A stretch of 64,000 nt of DNA from Taxillus chinensis (GCA_023512835.1 CM042088.1:16234986-16298985); one strand, 5' to 3'. Numbered from the stretch's first letter, positions 42,903 through 54,793 are shown. Notes: a model not told the origin generated them from the letters alone. Numbers and translations: made by a program.

Positions 42903-44784
42903 TATTATCACTCGTTTTCATCCGGGCCGAACCCAAATGATAAAATATACAGAGTCGCCACCAACTGTTTTTGGGGTACCGTTGGATACCCTCTACCTTG
43001 AGCAGTTAAGATGTGGTCTACGTTACCAGAGGTGGGTTTGGGAGTTGGTTACGTGTTGGGAAAGTTTTAGCACCCCTACAACGCCCTTTCGGTACCTATC
43101 TTAGGAGGAGGAGGTTTCTATTTGTTTTTGTTTTTTTGTTTTTTTTTTGTTTGTTTGTTTTTTTTTTAAATCACATCTAATCTAAATCTAATTCTCAAAA
43201 TGTTATTTTAATCCGTCACATGCTAATTAATTAATAGGCTTAATTACTACTCACGCGCAAATTATTAAATTAAACGTTAAATGTTAAATTTAATCATCAT
43301 AATCTAATTATGAATTATTTAAATTAGTCTAATTATTTACTAAATTTTAAATATGAAAATTAATTATAAAAGTTAATTACTAATTTATCTAATTACTAAT
43401 GTTATTTAATTTATTACACGCTAATTAATTAATTACCAGGCTTAATTACTATTTATATGTCTAAATTTGAAAAGTTTAATTACAAACTTATTAAAAATTA
43501 ACTAACTAATTATGCTAATTTAATTATACTAATTATGCTAAATTTAAAAACTAACTAATTAACTAAATATGCTAAAATTAACTAATTGAAATTATGCTAA
43601 ATTTAAAAAAACTAACTAACTAATTATGTTAAATTTAATTACAAACTAACTACTAATTTATTACACAAAAGAAGGAAAAGGAATAAAAACCTAGAATATC
43701 GTGGACCAAGGGCGCCCTTCTCCCGAATGCCTCCTTTTTTTGCAAAAGAAGGAAAAAAATTAATTTGACTATAACCGCAGTTCTCTTTTAGAACCGCAGT
43801 TAATTTTACATTCTACTATCTTTTTTAGAGTTATGTGTATTTGATGGTGTTGGTGTGTTTTGGAAGGGGGAGAGGACCCCTTATATAGGAGTCATGGGGA
43901 GGAAGTTTTTGCAAAGCTTTCAATGTGGGACTTCTATTTTTATTATTTTTATGATTATTAAGAATTCAAATAAGGGGGTACTATTCATGGAACAGTATCG
44001 GGGGTATTGTTCATGAAACAGTAACTCGAATAGTGCCCTAGGTACTGTTCATGTTTTTTTTCGGCTGTGACTGATCGTTAGGACGGTTTTATTTATTTAT
44101 TTATTTAACCTATATATGTATATATATACATCCACATATAACACACAAACATGCAAACTGCAATTTATTTAGGACTCCGTGGTGGAGATATTACATGATT
44201 CAACCTAAAATATATTCTGTAGCCATTGCCATTACATACAAGAGGAAGATGAAAGCAAGTAAGGGTATGAAAGCGCTGCCCATCATAGGATACACAATAG
44301 TGCACGCCAACACCAGCACCGTTAGCACACATGTCATCCAGTTAGCCATTTTCGTAAAAGAGGAGGGAAAAAACGTGAAGAATTGAAGAAGAGAGTTTGA
44401 AGAGTGGTAGAGTGGAAATTGTGTGAGTGAAGGAGAGGAATGAGGGTGTATTTATAGGGTGGAAAAGTGGCCGTTGGTGGAGAATATAGCCGTTGGAAAT
44501 AGTGCTATGACCGTTGGAATAGTATCGTGACCGTTGGTTTTTTTTGGTGCAGAAAATGCTGTTTGAAAAATAAAAATGTAGACATACAACCGGCTCTAAA
44601 AATGTTTTTTTAGAATTTTCTTATTTTCTTATTTTATGCTTTTTTTTGTTTTTCTTAACGTCACACCCTTTAAATTAATAGTCACACCTCTATATTTATC
44701 TATACAAAGTGAAGGACAAATATGGAATAATATAAAGCTAAAAATGAATATGTATGCCCAACCCGGACAAAATAGGGTCCAACA
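42903..44784 (-). repeat. Tat-A 5' LTR
   Basis: 1,882 bases; on the minus strand it starts TGTTGGACCCTATTTTG (44784) and ends GAGTGATAATA (42903), with the last CA changed to TA. The U5 end matches the other Tat LTRs, including the PBS duplicate AGAGTCGCCA at 42951-42960. The U3 is unlike Tat-B: AT-rich TTAATTA-type sequence (43180-43680), four CCGTTG motifs (44470-44540), inverted TACTGTTCATG elements (43980-44055) and two TATA-like sites (near 43880 and 44450). No CTTCGAGG array is present. Confidence 0.8.
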
Positions 44785-46820
44785 GAAATCACAAGTTAAA
44801 ACTTAAAAATGCATATTTGTTTTTTTCCTTCTCTTTTTTCTGTTTGGTTTTCGACTATGACTACATGTATACACATATCACAATAAGTGTGGAGTGTGTG
44901 ATTGTGACATTCACAAATAAAATAAAGCGACCTTTTTTTCTCTCTTCTTCTTTTTTTCTTTCTTCCTTTTTTTCATTTTCATGCCTCTCTTTGCCTCTTT
45001 TTTTTTTGCTCTTTTACCATACTTTACATATTACAACATATAACACATATACCAACAACAAAAAATACAAGGAAAATACAATATATACTAACAACATAAA
45101 AAACAGAAAATAACACTAAATATTACATCAAGTATAAATATAAATAAACTAAAAAGGTAATAAATTAACAAATACAAAGTAACTGAGTCGACTTTGGGGC
45201 TTCAACTGTGGTTGTCCGTTTGAACTATCATGTCTGCACCGAAAGTCACCTGCTGGAACATAAAATCAGCAAATCGCCAAATTCCAGTAGCGCAAATTAG
45301 GAAAATCAGCCGAGGTTTAATTTGGAGACTGCAGTGGTATGTTGGAGTTGAGAGAAATTGATGAAAATGATTTAAACGTGAAAGTGGGAGGGAAGATAAA
45401 CTGTGAGAGAGATTTTTGTTTTGGGTGAGAGAACCCGTACGAGAGAGGAGTGAGAGAAGAAGTTTTTTTTTTGGAAAGGGAACTCGCAAGAGAGAGAGAG
45501 AGAGAGAGAGAGAATATGGGAAGGGAGAGTTTTTTTGTGTTTTTTGATTTTTGATTTTGATCTTGGGAAAAGGAGAGAGCTGGGTGAAAATCTGGGTGTT
45601 GTGCAAAGGGAAAAAGCTTGGGTGTTTTTTTTGTGCAAAAGGAAAGAGTTTTTGGGGTGTAATCCCGTGTGAGGGGAAGGACTCCCTTTTTAATGCCTTT
45701 GGACGTAGCCTCATTATTGCTGTATTTATTGATGTATTAATGCCAACATTTTTTATTTTTCGATTCCATCTTATGACGGGTGGACTGACGACCTATGATT
45801 GCCATTTTTGGTTTCATATGAGCACATGTGGCCGACAGGCGTTGAAAAGCATTTGTATAGCTAATACAAACACATCCCATGAAGAAATAGTGAGCGAGCC
45901 CGTGGATAGGCCAATCAGTGAAGGTCAGTTGGTAGGGTCAAAGGTCAGTGGAGGCTCGGATCCGGATCAATGCAAGGCTATTCTGGATGATTGGAGCTTA
46001 ATCCAGATCAATGGAAGGCTTGGATCTTTACTCCATGTCAGTGGAAGCTTAGTCCGGATCAATGGAAAGCTTGGATCCTTACTCCGTGTTAGTGGAAGCT
46101 TAGTCTGGATCAATGGAAGGCTCGGATCCTTACTCCGTGTTAGTGGAAGCTTAGTCCGGATCAATGAAAGCTTGGATCCTTACTCCGTGGCAGTGGAAGC
46201 TTAGTCCGGATCAATGAAGGCTCGGATCCTTACTCCGTGTCAGTGGAAGCTTAGTCTGGATCGAGGAAGGCTCAGATCCTTACTCATTGTCAGTGGAAGC
46301 TTAGTCCGGACTAGTGATGTCACAGATTTGACCACGATGCTCCGGATTTGAACCCCCTGTTTCTTTTACCCTTTTACCCCCACCCAAAATGCTAAAATGG
46401 ACAAACTTTGGGGGATTATTTGGGAAGCTCTGTATTCGCCTAAATAGTCACTTTAGAGAATCTTGCATGGTCACATTTCTAGGCCCTTTGACTAGGGCAT
46501 TGACCATCTTTTGGCAAGTTTGACTTCTGACGCATATTATTTTTGCCATAACGTCTTCATTTTAAGTTGGAATTGGGCTTGGTTAAGTGCGTTTATCTCC
46601 AAATTTCATCCTCTATCACTTGGTGTTAGTCTTGGGGCACTTTAGGGGCTTGCAATAGAGGTAATCAATTCCAGGCTTCCTTGTCTGTGTAAATGTATCC
46701 ATCTTGTGCAAATTGGGGTTAACATCAACTCCAAACCATTCAACAAGGTATATGGCATTGACTGACAAGTATATAAAAATGGAGTTAGTATGTCCAACCC
46801 GGACAAAATGGGTTCCAATA
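44785..46820 (-). repeat. Tat-C 3' LTR, truncated by Tat-A insertion
   Basis: Minus strand: starts TATTGGAACCCATTTTGTCC at 46820 (TG changed to TA) and is cut at 44785 by the Tat-A LTR, so its U5 end lies off-window. Central parts match other Tat LTRs (the TGTGGAGTGTGTGATTGTGAC region near 44890 and the GCCCTTTGACTAGGGCATTG block near 46478). It contains a GA run (45490-45512) and the 50-base TCCGGATC array (46018-46318). No genes are supported; the 217-codon plus-strand frame (45551-46204) is made by the array. Confidence 0.72.
46018..46318 (-). repeat. 50-base tandem array in Tat-C LTR
   Basis: Six units of about 50 bases; the plus-strand core is GGATCCTTACTCCGTGT followed by CAGTGGAAGC and TTAGTCCGGATCAATG. 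The words CTTACTCCG and TTAGTCCGG are the reverse complements of the CGGAGTAAG and CCGGACTAA words of the copia LTR arrays. Confidence 0.85.
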
Positions 46821-47093
46821 GCAGCCCTTCTTTGTGCATTGTTTGTTTACAAATAGTGTACAAAGATAAAAGGGAATCATTTTGGATGGGTTGGTGCACT
46901 TACCTGACTTACCTTGCATGGAGGAAGAGTAGAACGCATTGGTTGGGTTTGTCCCCAAGAGTGAAAAGGAACTTCATAGGTAGACTTAAAAAGGCATTCA
47001 AAAAGCCTAACAAGAAGTGAAAAGGCATCTAAGGCCTAACAGAAATTGAAAAGGCATCTAAGGCCTGACAAAAACTGAAAAGGCATCCAGGGC
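46821..47093 (-). other. Tat-C 3' UTR and degraded PPT
   Basis: Minus strand: sequence next to the LTR (ACAAAGAAGGGCTGC, 46821-46836) matches the Tat-B PPT region, and further out come short TAGGCCTTAGATGCC-type repeats comparable to the Tat-B minisatellite. The sequence ends where the LTR at 47094 begins. Confidence 0.68.
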
Positions 47094-48124
47094 TGTAATG
47101 ACCAGGTTTTTGGGATGTGAGGAGTTAGTCACAGTTATGCCTTTTGGGTGGCAATTGTCGGGTTTTTGGGAGTTTTATTCCCACACACATTAGTTAGAAC
47201 ACATTATTGATTGATGAGTAAGCATGAGGCAAGAGATGAGCTCAAGAGGGAGCTTTTAGAGGTTGCACGTGACAATGGCTTTGTTATGTGCAATGTTGTT
47301 TTTGCATGGGAGCCTTCAGACTTAGTTTTAAAGCTTGTGGCCAAATCCTAGGACTTTTGGAGCTTGCACGTGACAATGGCCTTTGTGACGTGTAGCCATG
47401 TTTTTGTACTGTCACCTTGGTTTTGTTATGCTAGTAATCTTCTCGCAAAGGGCCATGTTCGAATTATGGGTATTTTGTCCTGTGTGGAAGCGGGAAGGTT
47501 GTAGCGTGTTTTATTTGCCAAAACTACGTTGTTTTGAAATTGGGCTTCATTTATCAAAATTACGACATTTTGATTATGGGGTTCACTTATCAAAACTACG
47601 TCATTTTGAAAAGTGAGGTCTATATAAGGAGGATGAGGTCTCTTGTTCTTAGGTTTAGGGTTCTTCTTCCGTCAGCTGTCACAACCGCCATAGAGAGAGA
47701 GAGAGAGAGAGAGGACCTTCTCCTGATCGCTGTTGTGGTGATTCATGTGGGTGGACGGCGTCTAGCGTGGGAGCAAGAGCAAGGAGGATCCTTTTGAGGT
47801 AGGGGTTTTATTATTCCTTGAACCAATTCCAGGGTTTGGCCTTGTGGTAGGTGATTTGTGGAATACCCGTTTATATAAATATATGTAAATTCATATAGGT
47901 GTGATCTCCTATATGAATGTTGGCCTTCAATGGCAAATTATGTTTGGATATGTTGTTGAGTCTGGGGTCTGGGAGTTTTCGGGTTCATTCTCGAGGCAGA
48001 GGACCTTGGAGGCCGTTGGGGTATCTGCGCTGTTCGTTCAGTGGTTGAGATCGTTAGGTTTAGTCCCGCGGCAAGGCCTCGTGGGGAAACCTTAGAGTTT
48101 CCGAGAAAGTTATGTTATGATAAT
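47094..48124 (+). mobile_element. Partial LTR (TGTAATGACC family), cut by Sire-B
   Basis: Begins TGTAATGACCAGG and runs into the Sire-B LTR at 48125. Related to Solo-4 in opposite orientation: both share CACGTG motifs, ACTACGTCATTTTG elements, a TATA box (GTCTATATAAGGAGG, 47618-47632), a GA repeat (47690-47712) and a CATATAGG motif near 47895. I infer an LTR, but with the 3' end outside the window it could also be part of a larger element. Confidence 0.62.
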
Positions 48125-49483
48125 TATTGGATCAAACCTAGAATTTGGATAATGCGGAACAAACCCTATGTAATTTGACTCGAGATGTTTCATGCTTACT
48201 ATTAAGTCTGTACAGATGAGTTAACTCTAATCCGGACCTACTCGTGTGAGAACAAAGTTAAGGACAGGATACATAATCCTGATCTGGATCATCATGAGTA
48301 TTGTCATTCACTTGGTACATAACTGAGTCTTCATCCGGAGTAAGGACTTTTCGTGCGGACTAAACACTTGACAAAACGACTTGAGGAACCTGTGTCTAAC
48401 TCTCAACTTGACTAAGTCAATTGATACGGAATAAGATTCCAAGTCTATCACTCGCATGGAATAATAGAGACTTGTTGCGGAGAGAGAATCGAAATTGTCA
48501 CTCCACTGGACTAAAGAAAAAGAAGACACGGACTAAGAAATCCGAATCTCATTTGAACGGAGTAAGGACAATTGTTGCGGACTAAGGACAACAAATGCGG
48601 AATAAGGAATCCGATCCATTACTCATTTGGAGTAAGGATTCACTGATACGAAGTAAGCCTTCAGTACCTATTTTATGCGGAGTAAGGAAGCACTGATGCG
48701 GAATAAGCTCTCTGAGCCTATACTTCATGCGGAGTAAGAGGCGCTAACACGGAACAAGGATTCCAGGACTTCATTCATATGGAGTAAGCAACCACTGACA
48801 CGGAGTAAGGATCTAAGCTTCGCTGATACGGAGTAAGGAACCTTATGACGGACTAAGAAGATGCTGCTTCATCATTTCCAAGCCGCTTTTATTGCAATCG
48901 GCTCGCTTCGTCCCGATGTAAAACAAACCCGTTGAAAACCTAAATTCTTACACGTGGATCATGCGGAGATGTGGACGCGATCTCAAATGCAATTGGAATC
49001 AAGCAAGAATTCACCACAACTTATGCTTCCAATATTTCGAGCTCTACATCCGCAGCAGTTAAAGCTTCAGCATTTTCCGATGAAGAACTTCAATCCTTCA
49101 CACTGCTCGGAAAATGCAGTTCCAAGATAGATTCCTAGGATGTCTATATATACCTGAAGCAATGTAAAATATAAATACGCACGCGCTTACTAATACTCAT
49201 ATACTTACAAGCGTGTATCGTGTGAAATAGCTTATACAGAGATTTACAGCCAAGTGTGTGTAACCATAACAGAGTGTTGTGTTGTAATCAGTTAAAGCGC
49301 TGTTTTGCTTCGTTGTAATTATCTTCAGATAATAAAGCAACATACTTCCACTACCTGGTTAATCTTCCGCACTAATTTTATCCGTTTAACCAGAGTGAGT
49401 GTCTAGCCATTAAGAGAGAGAAAGAATTTTCAAAGAGCCTATTCACCCCCCCCCCCCCCCCTCTAGGCTCTCCGGGACCAACA
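48125..49483 (+). repeat. Sire-B 5' LTR
   Basis: Starts TATTGGATCAAACC (TG changed to TA) and ends CTCCGGGACCAACA. It has CGGAGTAAGG-type array units at about 48333-48855, a TATA-like CTATATATAC near 49142 and a C run at 49446-49461 near the 3' end. The run corresponds to a shorter C run in Sire-A and to a G run in the reversed Sire-C LTR (56535-56549). Confidence 0.9.
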
Positions 49484-49485
49484 AG

Positions 49486-49497
49486 TGGTATCAAAGC
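49486..49497 (+). promoter_or_regulatory. Sire-B primer-binding site
   Basis: TGGTATCAAAGC, one G-to-A change from the standard initiator-Met PBS, two bases after the LTR. Confidence 0.9.
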
Positions 49498-49544
49498 AAG
49501 TTCTACCTGCTCGTAGAGATCCCTCACTCCCTCTCAACTTAACA

Positions 49545-51837
49545 ATGGCCGAAGAAAGCAGCATGCTATTCAACACCCGGCTTAACTCCGGGGAAGCTCA
49601 AGAGCCCCTTCCCAACCGAAGCAGCAGTGAAAATGTTGATCCACCTCAACCTGCTGCTGCCGCTGCTCCTCAACCACGGAGTTCAGGCTACACTTTAAGG
49701 AAACCGCCAAAGTTCACACTAGAGCTTTTCTCCCAGTGGAAAGCTCGCATGAAGATGTTCATGACCTCTCATGATCATCTAATGTGGCCTTGTCTTCATC
49801 AGGAGCTTCCCATTCCGATGACCATCGGAGAAAATAGGGTCAGGAGGCCAAAGACTGATGCTGAACTCACTCACGATGAAAGTGCCTGGCAATATGCTAG
49901 TGAAAAGGCTCTAGCTTACGTGACATCATCCTTGGATTCAGAGGCTTTCACGGACGTCCAGGGCTGCACGACAGCAAAAGCTGTGTTGGACAAATTGACT
50001 ATTCTATATGAAGGAAGTCAGTCCCAGATGCAGAACGTCATTTGCGTTCTCAGACAGAACTTTGAGAGCTTCAACCACAAACCTGGAGAATCCCTGGAGA
50101 GCATCTATCGGCGATTCGACAAGCTCATCCTGGAATTGAAAGCTGTCAACGAGCACTACACTCAGTTCCAAATAGATGACAAGTTTTTTCGTTCCCTGCC
50201 GGATCGCTATTACTCCAAGCAGCTCCAGATGCAATCCAAAGACAACTGGCAGTATGCTCCCCTTGAAGAGCTATATGGAGAGCTACGGACTCATGAGGTT
50301 AGATTCAAATACACTGACTGAGACGAGAAGATAGCTCGGAAAGAAAAGGGGGTAGCTCTTAAGGCTACGGCTGGACCAAGCATGCTGACGGAGGGCGATA
50401 CGGAAGAGTCAGAAAACTCTAAGTCAGACATGGAAGAAAAAATAGCACTCTTGGTGAAATCCTTCACACGATTTCTGCGGAAAAGGATTCAGAAGAGGCT
50501 CTTCCTCATCCTCGAGAAGGAAGGAGCGGTCGGAGTCGACATCCCAAGACTACTACAATTGCGGGAAACCTGGTCATTGGGCCAAGGACTGTAGATCCAA
50601 ACCCAAGACGGCCGACAAGGATAACAAGGTTAAACCCCGGCGCTCCACCTCAGACAACAGCAAAATGAAGAGGAAGGTGTTCGTCTCAAAATACAACAGT
50701 GGTTCGGAAGAAGAAGAGGAATCTTCAGACAACGAACCAATGGAAAAGGCGAACGTCTGCCTCATGGCAAATGCTGAGGTACCTTCTATCTCTGAGCTCT
50801 TGAGTAAATTAGAATCTCTCACTAAGGAATGTGATGATGAAAAGAATGAGAGATTAATAATTACTCAAATGTATCAAAATATGAGTGGTCAGACTAAATG
50901 CCTAGAATTTACTGTTTCTAAACTTGAAAAGGACATAGCTGACTACCGAAGCAGGGAGGTTTGGTATCACGACCTAAGAGCTGAAAATCACTTACTGAAT
51001 ACCAACCTCACAGGCATGAATGTAAATCTTAAAAGACTCGAGATTGAACTTGAGAAGGAAAAGGAAATAAATCGTAAATGGCTAAAATCCGAAGAAATAG
51101 CCTCTACATTTAGAACTGATCCTGACAATATCCGAGTCAAACCTGGCCTAGGATCCGAATCCACTTCCACTGCTCCAGCTACTGAGTGCCCTCCGGACTA
51201 TACTACAAAACTAACCAACCTATATCCTGTTAGTACATCTAAACCGTTGGATGGTTTTGTTTCAGGTGGCACCATAGTTTATGATTGTGGAAGAGAGGCT
51301 GTTACTGCTAATCCCGAAGTAGTAGCACCTGTACCAAACGATGAAGGGAAGGTTGCTGTAGTTAAATCCGAAACTACAGCACTCAGAAACAAAGAAAAGG
51401 CAAAGGTTGATGCTTCTAGGGCCAAGAACGCGTCACCCGTTCGCAGAGGATTAGGCCATAGGGAACAGAGTAGGAAACCTGTTAAGCCAAAGAAACCTAT
51501 ATCCCCAGCTGTAACTCCACATCATAGTGTCTGTTCGATATGTCGTGAAATAGGTCACTACTATTATGAATGTTGGAGTCTATCTGATGACTGGTTGTGT
51601 AATAACTTTTCAATCAATAAAAATCAGGTTGTCAAAAAGGGTTCTTCTCGAAAATCTAAATCTAAAACTCCTCGGAGCATCTCTCCTAAGAAAACCCAAG
51701 TTAAAGAAGCAACTAATACGAAAAAAGCTAAGTCAACCTGGAAAGTTAAAGTTCTGAGCAACGTAAAATCCGGAATAGTTGACACTATTATTGCTTCTCC
51801 TAACCGCCTGAAACAAGTTTGGGCACCAAAAGTGTAA
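49545..51837 (+). pseudogene. gag: Sire-B gag, nonsense and frameshift
   Basis: Start ATG 49545 (MAEESSMLFN). The N-terminal gag domain is open to a TGA at 50319-50321, where Sire-A has an Arg codon. The frame is lost near 50480 and recovered by about 50600. The first zinc knuckle (about 50555-50595) has Tyr in place of its first Cys. A coiled-coil-like segment lies at 50780-51080. The second CCHC knuckle (51532-51573) is intact. It ends KQVWAPKV and TAA (51835-51837), the same gag-pol junction as Sire-A. Confidence 0.88.
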
Positions 51838-52239
51838 TTTGTTGTCTTGCAGGATCATCTATGGAATTCACTGCCATCTCACTTGAAGTCAAAGATCAAT
51901 CAAAGCAAGTAGATACTCGATAACGGATGCTCCGGACATATGACGGGTGATAAGTCTCTACTCGTGGATGTTACTGACAAACGAGGCCCATCCGTAACAT
52001 ATGGTGACAACAGTAAAGGTAAGACTGTGGGGTATGGCACTTTAACCAACGGATGTGTATCAATAACTAAGGTTGCATTAGTCGAAAATTTGAAGCATAA
52101 TCTGCTGAGTGTCAGTAATTTATGTGACAAAGGATTCACAGTTTCCTTTTTGTCAAACACCTGCACAGTTAGAGATATCTTATCCGGAGATATTAAGTTA
52201 TCCGGATCAAAAGATGGGGACATATATTCTGAGGTCTAG
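51838..52239 (+). pseudogene. Sire-B protease, and junction of integrase deletion
   Basis: In the gag frame after the TAA. The protease has a TAG at about 51909 and D-N-G instead of D-S-G in the active site (51918-51926, ILDNGCSGHMTG). Near 52225 the sequence passes from the start of integrase (GGTCTAGAGAAACAA) straight to the region that follows the integrase core in Sire-A (GGGTATTTATTTCATAGC), so about 0.84 kb is missing. Confidence 0.85.
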
Positions 52240-53067
52240 AGAAACAAGGCTGGGTATTTATTTCATAGCAAGGCTTATCGGGTTTTCAATAGAAAACTCT
52301 TCAAAGTTAAGAATCTATCTATATGACCTTTGATGAAGCTAACCTGGATTGGTCGAAACTTGGTTCTCCAAGTTCTAATGTGCAGGATCAAGACGACAAC
52401 ATTGACTACTCAAAGTTTATGAATGTTCCTATCGCTCTTACTGACCAACCACATGGCACCAGTGAAGAACGAAGAAATGATGCAGATGATGTTACGGATG
52501 AATTTGACTCGGGACTTCCACTTAACTCCGGACATGTTCCTTCGGATATTCAAACTATTGGAGCACCTTCAAGTCCATCCGGACCAGCTAATACAGAAAT
52601 GAATAGTAATGGAGAACCGCAAAACACTCCAGAACCTATTGATATGGATAATGCTGGCCCGGAAGAAGCTCACACGGCAAACGAACAAGAACCACCTAAT
52701 CTGACAGAGCTTCAAATCATTGAGTATTCACCACCACTTGCACAAAACTATAAATGGACTCAAAACCATCCTCAAGAACAAGTGATTGGTGATCCTACTG
52801 TTGGTGTTAGAACAAGGGCAGCCACCTCCAACATGTGACTCTACTCTCGCTTTTTGTCGCAAATAGAGCCAAAGGTGGTGGAAGAAGCACTTCAAGATTC
52901 AAATTGGATAGACGCCATGCAGGAAGAGTTAAATCAGTTCAAGAGGAATGATGTGTGGACTCTTATACCTAGGCCAAAGTCTCAACAAGTCATTAGAGTT
53001 AAATGGGTGTTCCGGAACAAACTTGATACAGACGGAATCGTAATCCGGAACAAAGCCCAACTGGTAG
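52240..53067 (+). pseudogene. Sire-B integrase tail and RT, 5' part
   Basis: The remnant of the integrase tail and the acidic linker (52323-52838) leads into the RT N-terminus ([20 protein letters not shown]). A TGA at 52836 interrupts where Sire-C has Cys. The region stops at 53067 at the Solo-4 insertion within [13 protein letters not shown]. Confidence 0.86.
53063..53067. repeat. Target-site duplication of Solo-4 (GGTAG)
   Basis: GGTAG at 53063-53067 and 54794-54798; RT reads through when one copy and the insert are ignored. Confidence 0.93.
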
Positions 53068-54793
53068 TGTCACGCCCCGGATTTCCAACCCGAGGAAACC
53101 GGTACGTGACTTCCCTTTTACCCACACGGAGGGCAAAGGGGTAAGGATACAAATCAAGAATTTAACATTTTAAAACTTTCACAACACATTCAAGAAAAAT
53201 AAAGTCCATCAAAGCTGTCCACAAACCAATAACAAAGTCAGTCTTTATTACAAAGTTCTCTTTTTAATCCATCCCCATTGGGGTTACATCAGTTCCCATA
53301 AAAATAACATAAATAGTAAAGTAAAAAAAAGTCTTCCACCTTGGTGTATCCACCTAACGCCTGTAAGTCCCTGGAAAAAAAAGCAAACACAGTAGGAGGG
53401 GTGAGCAACCACAGCTCAGTAGGGATCATGTCTCCCTAACCCATCCCATGTTCCTAGTATCTACATGCCATGTGTACAAGTGCAGTGTTGTGTTACAATA
53501 ATTTCAACAAACATAATTACAACCACATCAACAATTTACAATCCTCCACTGCCACATAGGCTAACACTTTAACCACAAGTGATTTAACCGCCTCTTCAGG
53601 CCAAGTGATTTAACCGCCTCTTCAGGCCAAGTGATTTAACCGCCTCTTCAGGCCAAGTGATTTAACCGCCTCTTCAGGCCAAGTACCACAGTCAAGCACA
53701 CAACACACATGGTCACTCAAGCATACAACCAAACACTTGGTGAGCACCCGTTCACAAGCGCACAAACCCATTCAGGCCATAGAGCAAACATCCAAGATAC
53801 ATACATACACTAAACCACAAGTCCAGTCACACGGACATATTACCAAACACTTAATGGGCATATACACACAGCTAAGTTCACACAGGCATTCCATCAAACA
53901 TGTAGCAGGCATGTCGTACGGGCATTTTATCAAACACGTTTCATGCATCACACAAACACCAGAAACACCAAAATCGCCATTGAAGGCCAACATTCATATA
54001 GGAGGTCACACCTATATGAATTTACATATAAATAATATAATATTCTGCCCTAGGACCCTAGGACAGAGGAGGATTTAGGAAGAACAAAATCCCTACCTCA
54101 AGTAAAACGCAACAACACAGCAAAGTCCCGATCCCACGTCGAACGCCGTCCACCCACGAGTCACCGACCACCCACGCAAGACGCCCGGCAGCAACCAGGA
54201 GCTCTCCTTCCCCTCTCTCTCTCTCTCTCTGCGACGGCTGGTGGAGCAACAAACCCTAACCCTAAAACAGAGGGCTTCTCCTCCTTATATAGACAACACA
54301 ACATCAAAACGACGTAGTTTTGATTAAGTGAATCCCAAAGATCAAAACGACGTAGTTTTGATTACACAAGTTAGCACCTTTCCGCACCCATATAGGCCAA
54401 AATACTCAGAATTTCAACATGGTCCTTTGGAGAAAGTTCCTTAGAATGTCAAAACCAAGGGAACCATGCAAAAATAAGCCTGCACGCCAATTTGCACGTG
54501 AATTCCCCAATTCACGTGCACCTCCATATGGACTCCAAATGCTCTCCAACTTCACCCCTAGCCTCCTTGCATCATTTAGAAGACAATTACACTTGCACGT
54601 GAATTGGACCCATATCACGTGCACCTCACATACATGTCCATTTGGCCTGAAACTTCTGTGGTAGATAGAGGACACCATTCTAAGCATCTTTCCTTTTGCA
54701 CGTGAATTCATTGGAGTCCATTTACTAGGTCAAAATCTAGAAAAACTCTACTCCGGAGGTAAAACTGACTAACTCAAGGTACGGGTCCTTACA
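53068..54793 (-). mobile_element. Solo-4: solo LTR in Sire-B RT
   Basis: 1,726 bases, plus-strand TGTCACGCCCCGGAT ... GGGTCCTTACA; the TATA box (TATATAAGG, about 54290, minus strand) shows that transcription would run on the minus strand, where it starts TGTAAGGACCCG. It holds four exact copies of a 26-base unit (53576-53679), a CT run (54212-54231), two copies of ATCAAAAC-N6-GTTTTGAT and perfect G-box hairpin arms. Related to the partial LTR at 47094. Confidence 0.92.
53576..53679. repeat. 26-base tandem repeat, four exact copies
   Basis: CAAGTGATTTAACCGCCTC followed by TTCAGGC, repeated four times without change in Solo-4. The lack of divergence among units points to recent expansion. Confidence 0.95.

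Larger units (their letters stand above)
1..44784 (-). mobile_element. Tat-A: Ty3/gypsy Tat/Ogre-type element, interrupted, 3' end outside window
   Basis: The minus strand, read right to left, gives 5' LTR (44784-42903), primer-binding site, ORF1 remnant, gag, protease, intron, RT, RNase H, integrase and part of the 3' UTR; the 3' LTR lies beyond the left edge. Tat-B (3823-36760) splits the first RT exon block and a solo LTR (36938-38522) sits in the intron. Gene order and protein similarity match Tat-B throughout. All ORFs are broken, so it cannot move by itself. Its outer right border falls inside another Tat LTR. The possible right target duplication, GAAAT at 44785-44789, cannot be checked because the left one is outside. 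Confidence 0.88.

Noticed and set aside
45551..46204. 217-codon plus-strand ORF
   Set aside because: Its second half is the 50-base array of the Tat-C LTR and its first half is LTR leader sequence; no domain.
47501..48095. Possible host gene in the stretch before Sire-B
   Set aside because: The TATA box, GA repeat and palindromes match the Solo-4 LTR family, and the small ORFs have no recognisable domain.
49446..49461. C run at the end of the Sire-B LTR as a regulatory feature
   Set aside because: Corresponds to a shorter C run in Sire-A and a G run in the reversed Sire-C; slippage or sequencing length error is enough.
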